A stretch of 64,000 bases of DNA, from the NCBI GenBank assembly GCA_015680685.1, contig MNCI01020920.1, positions 19,959 through 83,958 on the forward strand, in the 5' to 3' direction. Source of the DNA: Gnetum montanum. Its lineage: Eukaryota > Streptophyta > Gnetopsida > Gnetales > Gnetaceae. Shown here one piece after another: positions 56,596 to 64,000 of this stretch (position 1 is the stretch's first letter; every line of letters begins with the position of its first letter). The translations under genes were made by a program, and so were the position numbers. The notes beneath the pieces are model-generated. The model was not told the DNA's origin and searched no databases. It worked only from the letters and a program-made list of their open reading frames with translations.

Positions 56596-57736
56596 CTATT
56601 CTTGAGATGGGAAGAGAATGGTGAGAGTTACTCTGGTAGGAATCCTCATATCTCTAACCTTCTCATAAGCAATCTCTGAAGTGATGAATGTTGTTCTATT
56701 ATTTTCTAGCTTGTTGGAGCTTTCAACTTGATCTTCTTGAGCTTTTTCTTTAGCAATCCTCTCATCTTCTTTCTCAGATGAATTCTTATTTTCTTCCCAA
56801 TTGGGTCCTTCTTCTTCTTGGGAAAAAAATGCTTCTTCCGATGAATCTTCATTGATTGGTTCTTTTTCAAAATTATAATTTTGTTGGAGTGTACAAATTT
56901 TGTTTTCAACACCTTCTTTTTCAACTATTTTACTTTTTCCATTTGAAGTAATGTTATCAATCATCAAAGGTTCACTATAGATGTATATTTGATCTGGTTC
57001 TCCTTTCCAAGGTAGCCACATGTGAGAATAATCTATTGATATGTAACCTAAGAAATTCTTGCTCCAACGTCTATTCAATAAGAGACTATGTGAATTTGGT
57101 ATATTTGCCACTTGAATAGTTACTCTACTTCTGACACGGGGTTCAGAAGAAATTTCCAATAGGAAATTTGGTAATTGACCCACAATATTCACTCTAATTT
57201 TATCCACTTGCACAATCTTTTTATTTAATTTTTCAGGAATCAAACCAAGTTTCTTACATATAGACAATGACATTATAGTAAACTTAGCTCCAGAATCAAT
57301 CAAACAATTGTGTAAGTATTTATCCTTTAATTTCATTGTCAAAAGGAAAGGAGGAGCTTCCTTATCAAGAATACAATCATACAAGGTCTTTAGTTTCTCA
57401 TCATTATTAGATACATAACTTAACTCTGATTCTCTAACTCTCCTTTTACCTTTAATGAACTCTAAAGCCTTTCTTTGCTGATCTCCTATTTGAAGAAACT
57501 GATAAAAGCTAATATTGGCCTTGACATGTTTAAGGTCTTCAATCAAATCATACTCTCCATCACCAACCAAGCTTGGTTTCTTTATCCATTTATTAAAAGA
57601 CTGATTTGGAGTGCTTTGCTCTACTTGATTGTCGTTACCTTTATTCTTATCTCTTCTATTTGGCTCAAAAGCTTTTCTCTTAGTAGATGGATTAGTAAAA
57701 ACATTTGAAGATCTAGAAGTAGTTAATCTTTCTTTT
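56596..57736 (-). pseudogene. Aspartic protease part of element F polyprotein
   Basis: An open stretch of 324 codons (57,570-56,596), in the same frame as the gag upstream. The protease is around residues 75-190: PPFLLTMKLKDKYLHNCLID then SGAKFTIMSLSICKKLG (active-site LIDSGA, usually DTGA/DSGA), and LLLNRRWSKNFLG. The rest is acidic (EEEGPNWEENKNSSEKEDER), ending TRVTLTILFPSQE. The frame continues upstream through SKERLTTSRSSNVFTNPSTK to the TAA at 57,739. It would cut the gag polyprotein; RT does not follow. Confidence 0.8.
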
Positions 57737-57738
57737 GA

Positions 57739-58989
57739 TTAGAGACTATATCCATTTTCCTCATTATTATTACATTCTTCATTTGAAGACATATCTTCTT
57801 CAAAACATGATAGAGAAGAAGTATCAGTAGATCCATTGCTAGAAGATTTACTTGCATAATGAACACTAGATAACTCATTATTAGATTCAATATCAAGAAA
57901 TTTAGACATAATTAGGTCAGTTTCATCCTCATCTTCTGCTAACTTAGTGTCTTGATGTTTATGCTTTCTATTTTTTCTTTCTTCCTTGATATTAACTCTT
58001 GCCAAGGCTTTTTCAAGCTTTACTATTTTGTTACGCATATCTCTCATTAATTGTCCTTTTTCAGATTTTAATCTTTCATTTTCTTGCTCTATCTTAACAT
58101 GAGATGGACTTGGTAAGGCTTTAAATTGAGCAAAATCTTCCATAGGAATCATAACTCTTTCTTCTCTTTTTTGAATTGCAATATTTTCTTCAAGATTCAA
58201 GTTCAACTATTTTTCTAACTATATAGCTTCACTAAAGTAGTCATTTAGTGTAGTTAAGTTTGGAGTTCTCCTTAACCAAATTGAAATGCTTGGGTTAACA
58301 GCCTTAAGATAAGTTTCTTTAAGTATTTCTTTTGATGGCCTATATTTTCTTTGAAAGAGTCCACAAATTCGTTCAAACTTGATGTTAAAATCTCTAATTG
58401 ACTCTTTAACTACCTGTTTAGCTTGTACTAGCCCATAGTATAGTTTTTGTTGATCTAATTGATTACAAAACTGGGCTAAGAAAAGATTCATCATGTCATC
58501 CCAACTTGTAATACTATTACTTGGTAAGTTTGAATACCAAATCTAAGCCATATCCTTTAAATTTGATACAAACAACCTACAAGCTTGATCTTGATGCTGA
58601 ATATTTGCATGAGCTAAAGCTAACTCAAACATGTGAATATATTCTTTGGTTAAATAAGCTTTTCTAGAAATGAAAGGCTTAGGCAAATATTTGTAAACTA
58701 CCTTAGGAATATCATTGTAATTTTGAAATCCTAATGCTGTAACTCTTTGCCAAGGATTTTCCATCCTATTCCTTTGGATAGTTGAACTCTTAGACTTTCT
58801 AGATCTTCTCTTATAAATTGGTAAACCAAATATAATAGGTGATCTTCTTGATCTTCTAGTTTTCACTCCACTACTTGTTCCCAATTCAAAAAATTTTTTT
58901 TGCTCTTCTTCTGATGAAGAATTAATCTTAGAATCAAGAATATCTTTTGAACCTTTTAAATTTTCCAAGCTATCAATCTTCTTGGTCAT
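57739..58989 (-). pseudogene. gag of element F
   Basis: One frame from ATG 58,989 (MTKKIDSLENLKGSKDILDS) to 57,739, broken only by stops at about 58,540, 58,216, 58,207 and 57,739, all in phase with the protease downstream. The gag core is at 58,620-58,230: LALAHANIQHQDQACRLFVS, SITSWDDMMNLFLAQFCNQL, VVKESIRDFNIKFERICGLF, with the SWDDM...F and (V)xxYxxRF features of retroelement gag. Then comes a coiled coil (HVKIEQENERLKSEKGQLMR). No CCHC knuckle is seen. Apart from four or five stops the gag-protease reading of nearly 800 codons is undamaged. Confidence 0.8.
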
Positions 58990-59070
58990 GAACTAAAAAT
59001 AGTATAGTAACAAAGAATTTTTGATGTGATATAATTAGAAGGCTTATGAACTTAGAGGCTAAATTTTTAG

Positions 59071-59097
59071 CCCTCCTTCTAGCGCCAAAAGAATAGT
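59071..59097 (-). promoter_or_regulatory. tRNA-Asn type primer binding site of element F
   Basis: TGGCGCTAGAAGGAGGG (59,087-59,071, minus), ten bases inside the 5' LTR, equals the complement of the plant tRNA-Asn 3' end as I recall it. The same site, decayed, is used by element C. Confidence 0.78.
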
Positions 59098-62056
59098 TGT
59101 CAACCATTTGGGATGCGACTGCCAATGAGTGTCCTCAAATAGATTTAGGTGCTTGTTGGTCTATGAAAACACCAAGATCCAGATACCTCCAAATAGACTC
59201 AGTAGTTAATGTGAGTATGTGTGTGTGCTGTTGTGAAAAATGAAATGATTAGGTTGTGTGTAAAACTATAAATAACTTATCTTAAAGAGATTCAGCCAAC
59301 TTTGCAAAGTACTGTGAGTTGTTGAGAGTTCCTATTTTGTTTAATTGCCTAGTCTATGTGGTCCTTATAATACCTACTTGTAACAAATAAAGTTTTGCAA
59401 AAACATTTTAGCACAACTCTACTAATCTACTTCTAATTTTCCTTAGAGAAAGAGATAGTTCCACAATAAAAATAGAAATAGAACAAGATTCAATGGAAAT
59501 AGAAATAAGAGAAAAAGAAAGAAGATTTGTGTAAAGATCTCAAATGTTTAAACAAGGTAAAATGATATGAGTAAACACTTCATAATAAAGCTATCCCAAA
59601 TTCAATAACTATGAATTGTTCAAACTTCCAAGGTTCAAATAAGCAATTTATTTTGGCTACCAAAAAAAAAATTGTTGCGTAAACTATCACATACCAGACT
59701 CTATTTTGGCTAGATAATGGATGTCAACAATTGCATTCAACAGAACCTTCAAAAGACTTGACAATTTATGATTGAAATAGCATAGAGATTCACTTTAAAG
59801 ATAAAAGAAGCTATTCTAGTCCTATCAAAATACCAAATATTTTTTGAACCCTCTTGACTATTGAATTGTTCAATGAATTGACTACATGCAAAGGATCTCT
59901 TACAACAATCTCAATAGCGGTTCTTATATATTGCACAATAATAAAATTGACTACTAAAATCCTCTTAAGGCTTTCAAACACAAGCTCTTTTATGGAAAAA
60001 TTTTAATAGAAATTTTCTATCATGCAAGAGGAACAATAAGAGGAATCTAAAAATCCCAAAATTACTTGCCAAGCATGATACTATCTAAACCACTAGTTAA
60101 AAAATTTAAACAGAATAAACAAAATAAGAATAACTCATAGGACTATGAAAAAGTGGCTGAAATGTTGTCTTTAACAAGTCATCTTACAAGAAATCTTTCA
60201 CAATGTCTTCTTTACAAATGCTCTTCCTCTAGCCACCAAGACCCTTGAAGACTTTTTATAGGGTCTCATAGGTAGTTANTTTATACGATCTCATTAGTAG
60301 TTAGATATTACAAAATATCTTGGGTAACTTTTTTCCCAAGTAAGAAAGTTATAACTTGCCCAACAAGTTAGGAGATATTACTTGCCCAAGAAGTTAGGAA
60401 GTTATAACTTATACATGAAGTTAGGAGAAAATGATGGTAACATTGGCATGTGTCTTTACAAATATTTCTTTTATAAGAAGTTACAACCTATATAATAATT
60501 TTAGGAAATAAAGCCAATATCTCTATCTTGTTTACACCATTTAACCTTAGTCTAAGATCAAGTTTCTCAAACACCATGATGGCCATTGCAATAAGAGCTC
60601 CATAGAATTGTCATTTTATTTTTGTTGCATGTGAGAAAATATGCTAAAATTATTTTTGTCAACAAAACCATATGAAATTGGAACTTTATTTTGTTACTTC
60701 GATTTGATGCATTTAGGTTTTGTTCTTGCTTTTAGCAATGATGATTTTCTTCAGAATAAGGCATAACCATGATTCATCAGCTAAATAATCTCCCGGTTGG
60801 TTTGATACAGAGCTCAGATACTAAGTCCCTATAACCAATCTCCTAGACATGTCCACGATCCTCCATATCTGTCATAGAAGAAATTTCATTCTGCTGATTC
60901 AGTTGTGCACCTGTCTCACTGTGTCTTCGTGTCTCTATAGCCACACTTGATGGATTGGTAATGATGATGATGGACACGTTGGCATCAGGCGCTACTGTAT
61001 GTAATTTCTATTTGCAGGTTCATCATTGCAAGAATCCAAACATGAAAAAATTTTCATTGTGTGCCAAGCTTTACCTTAGGGTTTATGTTTAATATTTCAC
61101 GTCTTCTCATTGCTGTTTGTCATATCCTACATTTGAAACAAAATAGAAACCTTGCTACGTTTTTATTTTTGTGTGTAGACTCCATTCTCTGGACACTGCG
61201 AATCATTGAAGGAGATCTTATTTTTCTTTGGTTCTAGTAGCAAATGCAAAACCTGATTTGGGGTTGCAACCGCCTGAAATTTTTGCTCTAAATTCACCTA
61301 GGGCTTCCTGCATTTTTATTTCTGTAAAGTAAAAATTATTGTATTTATTTTCTAAATCAAGGATAGTCACTATATGATTTTGGTGTCAATATTGGCAAGA
61401 TTTTGATATATTCTTGATGCTTGTCTTGCTATTTTTCTTCTAAAATCATTTTTATTCATAACCTATTCTTGTTTTTGCAGTTGTCATTGTTGATTCTAAT
61501 GCAGAGTATATACAAAGTGTTTGACAAATTACCTTTTGTCAGTGTCTCTACTTTTGCTATTATAAAAGATTCAATAAACATTACTGTAACATCCAATTCT
61601 CAATTCTTGTATATACTGCTAATTGCATTTTAACTCTTATTCTTTTTCTCTCTTATTCTTTTTGTTCTGCACTTCATATACAGGGCACATGAACAAATAG
61701 CTTCATGAACACTACTGAAATTTCCAATGACTAGTTTACCATGAATTTTAGTTACTTTGATTCTTCATTTCTTTCTTCTTTAAATTTAGATGCTATTTCT
61801 CTTTATCTACAAACTGAAATTTTGTTTATTTTAACAAAGTACAACATCCTTTCCTCCAATCTTTCAACATCTAAAATTGATTTGCAATGGATTTTTAAAA
61901 GCTCCCTTATGAATTTAGTGATAAAACATAGTTAATGGTTTGTGGAATTCTTGTCACTTCTCGAACTAATAATAAGAGAGTACTGAAAACTACAAAAACC
62001 TTTAATGAATTTTATCATACCAACCTATTTCATGAAATGGCCAAAATGTGCCAACA
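59098..62056 (-). repeat. 5' LTR of element F
   Basis: Colinear with the 53,431-56,386 copy over its whole length. A single N at 60,279 is flanked by a short duplicated stretch (GGTAGTTA, then TTTATA...CTCAT...GTAGTTAG) that the sister LTR lacks, which suggests an unmerged contig join. Confidence 0.9.
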
Positions 62057-62061
62057 CTATG

Positions 62062-62600
62062 TCATTAGCATGTATCATAATTTTGGACCTTTTGTAGGTA
62101 GTCTCTTTCCATATAGGACTAGTAATAGCCTAACCATCTAATTTTAGTATCCATAGTTCTAGGTCATATATATCCTCCATAGATACCTTTGTGAACCTAT
62201 TATAGGATTATTTTATCTTCAGTTTTACTAAATCCCACTAACAATATGCCATTGTAGGACTTTCAACATAATGTGTTATCACCTACTATGACATACTATA
62301 TTAATCATTTAGATATAGTGTCTTTTTTAGCAGTAGTTAGGCCTTGTGAAGGTTCATTGTACATAAGGTAAAGCTTGATGTTTTCATACCACTCCTTTGA
62401 AGGAGTAATATGAATTATAGCTACAAAGTTATCCTTAGTGCTTTGCATGATGGGAATGGAACATTCCATAGTCAATATGGAAAACTTGCTAAACACATCT
62501 AGCATTACATTAAGGGCTACCATTGCAATTTCATCGACTATTATGTTTTTCGCTTAGGGTACATGTTGGATATCAATGTCTATAAATTATCACATTAGTT
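62062..62600 (-). pseudogene. Integrase N-terminal part of element E (right of insertion F)
   Basis: TPSKEWYENIKLYLMYNEPS, then VHKGIYGGYI, DTKIRWLGYY, SYMERDYLQKV and the CQRH-like position at 62,062: the linker and HHCC zinc-binding region, frame-disrupted. After the CTATG duplication the reading resumes at 53,430 with HMPPTKLHTT, confirming that F split one gene. Confidence 0.8.
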
Positions 62601-63160
62601 TCTTTCCTAGGTCATAGGAAGGTTGCAAATGTTTGGCATTATAAGTGCAAACTTTGGTTACCTGGTTAACATAAGTTGTGAGTCACCTTTGATCATTAAA
62701 CATTTAACTCCTAGTTCATGAGTTACCATCATCCCTTTGATAAAACCCTCATACTCTGTTATATTATTAGTACATGGAAACTCAAATCGGTAAGTGAACA
62801 ATTGGATTTCACTAGTTGGAAAGGTTATAATGGTAGTGGCACTAGCCACATTAGTAGTTGAACCTCTATCAAAGTGTTTGACCACCTCATAATCCCTAGG
62901 TAATTAGCTAGCATTGTTAGCATGTTCATTTGGGAACTCAAGGTAAATAGTTACATGGCTACCAATTGGTAAAATGGGAAGTTGTGCAACCATAGCTTGA
63001 CCTTTTGTTGATGCTTGAGAGATGTAAAGAATGTCAAACTCTACTATTGTGGATTTTCATCTAACTATATAGCTACTTTGATAGATGTTGCTCATTATGA
63101 CTCTAAGTACGTTATCTTTGCAAATTATGTTAACCTAACTTCTAAAGAGGCAGTGTCTCC
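62601..63160 (-). pseudogene. RNase H region of element E
   Basis: The second, Tat-type RNase H is clear at 62,885-62,658: HFDRGSTTNVASATTIITFP, FEFPCTNNITEYEGFIKGM, IKGDSQLM. Upstream (63,160-62,890) the connector YQSSYIVR, EFDILYISQAST and traces of the first RNase H are readable in pieces. Confidence 0.72.
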
Positions 63161-63875
63161 AATTATTCAATTAGAAGACTAGTGCTAGGCAATACTTCTT
63201 CACTTTAGTGTATTGTGTCTCATGGACTACTAATGCATGGCTAAGATAGTATACTGGTAGCTCCACTACATCATCTCATTTTCAATAGAGTAGATAGGTA
63301 ATAGACATGTCAAGTATTCCTACTTCAGATACTACAAGGTTAAGTACCTTACCAATTTTGAGACCAGAGACATACTTGTTAGGATTAAGCTTAAGATTGT
63401 ACTTGAGGCATCATTTAAGTACAAGGTCTACGTCATGTGCATGGTTGTTCACCTATTTGAACTTAATAGCTATATCCTCTACATAATTTTTGAGCAAACC
63501 TATCATGTAATCACTAAAGATATATGTCATGGATATTTGGTAGATTGCTCCTATGTTCTTTAGCCTAGAGGATATCACACGATAGCGCAAGGTACCCCAA
63601 GGAGTCATGAAGTTCATGCTCAATTAATGCCTTGGGTTAATCCTAATTTGGTTATATCCCTAGAACCCAGCTATAAAAGATAATAAGGCATGTTTAGCCA
63701 TGGTATCAATAAGTTGGTCAATACTAGCCAATGAAAAATCATCCTTGATGACTACCTTATTTAGTTTTTGAAAATCTATGCAAATACATATACTCCTATT
63801 TTTCTTAGGAACTACCACTATGTTGGATACCAATTCTACATAATCAACATCTCTTATGAAACTAGCTTGATATAG
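63161..63875 (-). pseudogene. Reverse transcriptase of element E
   Basis: IVVVPKKNRSICICIDFQKL, SLASIDQLIDTMAKHALLSF, GYNQIRINPRH, then MTPWGTLRYRVISSRLKNIG, MTYIFSDYMIGLLKNYVED (YVDD changed to YVED), LNPNKYVSGLKIGK. Stops and small indels are numerous; this is the most decayed of the three RTs. It is cut at 63,876 by a D-type LTR. Confidence 0.78.
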
Positions 63876-64000
63876 TCATGAGCAGTGAGTATACCCTACG
63901 TCTGACTATACGAATTACAAGCATTCATGCACAATCTAGTTGAATTCTACAAACCTTAAGTTCATACATACATTGATTCTAGGAGGTGAAATCTAATTGT
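63876..64000 (-). mobile_element. D-type LTR, left end, leaving the window
   Basis: TCATGAGCAGTGAGTATACC then CTGACTATACGAAT and GCATTCATGCACAATCTAGT align with the left end of the D LTRs (4934, 34,712, 42,580). It is inserted in the RT of element E. Whether it is solo or part of a full element cannot be seen. Confidence 0.7.

Larger units (their letters stand above)
53431..62056 (-). mobile_element. Element F: complete non-autonomous LTR element with very long LTRs
   Basis: LTRs at 53,431-56,386 and 59,098-62,056, about 2.95 kb each, bounded TGT...CCAACA in plus orientation. The target duplication CTATG is exact (53,426-53,430 and 62,057-62,061), splitting the integrase of element E. Internal sequence is only 2.7 kb and on the minus strand codes gag and protease only. 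PBS at 59,087-59,071 and PPT (TTTAAAGGGGGCAAAAA, minus, 56,403-56,387) are present. The large LTR-to-internal ratio and absence of RT and integrase make it a LARD-like non-autonomous element. LTRs are very similar but with many single differences, so not recent. Confidence 0.93.

Overview
The window is nuclear DNA from a land plant, most likely a large, repeat-rich genome of the gymnosperm kind. That host call is an inference from plant GT-AG introns, plant-type TATA boxes, plant tRNA primer sites, long nested LTR retrotransposons and strong CpG decay. I recognise no housekeeping gene, rRNA, tRNA gene or CRISPR. Almost everything that can be named is retrotransposon DNA, mostly decayed Ty3/gypsy elements. 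Their pol carries reverse transcriptase, a first RNase H, a second RNase H of the kind found in the Tat (Ogre/Retand) lineage, and an integrase with a GPY/F-like end. One small Ty1/copia relic is also present.

Layout. 1-1329 is unassigned. 1330-4876 is the 3' part of element A (+): integrase end, repeat array, spacer, PPT hairpin, LTR. 4877-5404 is a fragment of a D-type LTR with its primer site. 5487-12318 is element 2 (-): LTR, PPT hairpin, array, pol. 12319-21085 holds two multi-exon, decayed genes of one unrecognised family, tail to tail, each beginning beside a retroelement pol that runs the other way. 21086-28601 is element 3 (+): pol, array, PPT hairpin, LTR. Elements 2 and 3 with the gene pair therefore form a mirror-symmetric block of about 23 kb. 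28602-32108 is the 5' part of element C (-): LTR, tRNA-Asn type primer site, gag. 32120-32560 is a protease relic of another element. 32766-34330 holds diffuse repeats.

34712-43442 is element D, complete from end to end (target duplication CTTGT, tRNA-Asp type primer site, minus-strand gag plus a second gene with its own TATA promoter and intron) but without any pol. It interrupts a short open frame. 43448-46281 is the 3' end of another gypsy copy (H) and a stray LTR terminus. 47090-47830 is the copia relic. 50791-63875 is element E (-), whose integrase is split by element F at 53431-62056 (target duplication CTATG, two LTRs of about 2.95 kb, one gag-protease frame, no pol). A D-type LTR starts at 63876 and leaves the window.

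Two features recur across elements. First, each promoter region is packed with a short word peculiar to its element, and in D, 2 and 3 the same word also appears at an internal promoter or leader. Second, between pol and the 3' LTR the A, 2 and 3 elements carry arrays of a conserved core of about 24 nt separated by unrelated spacers, with unit order partly conserved between A and 3. The autonomous-type elements also share a hairpin with a 16-nt loop at the polypurine tract.
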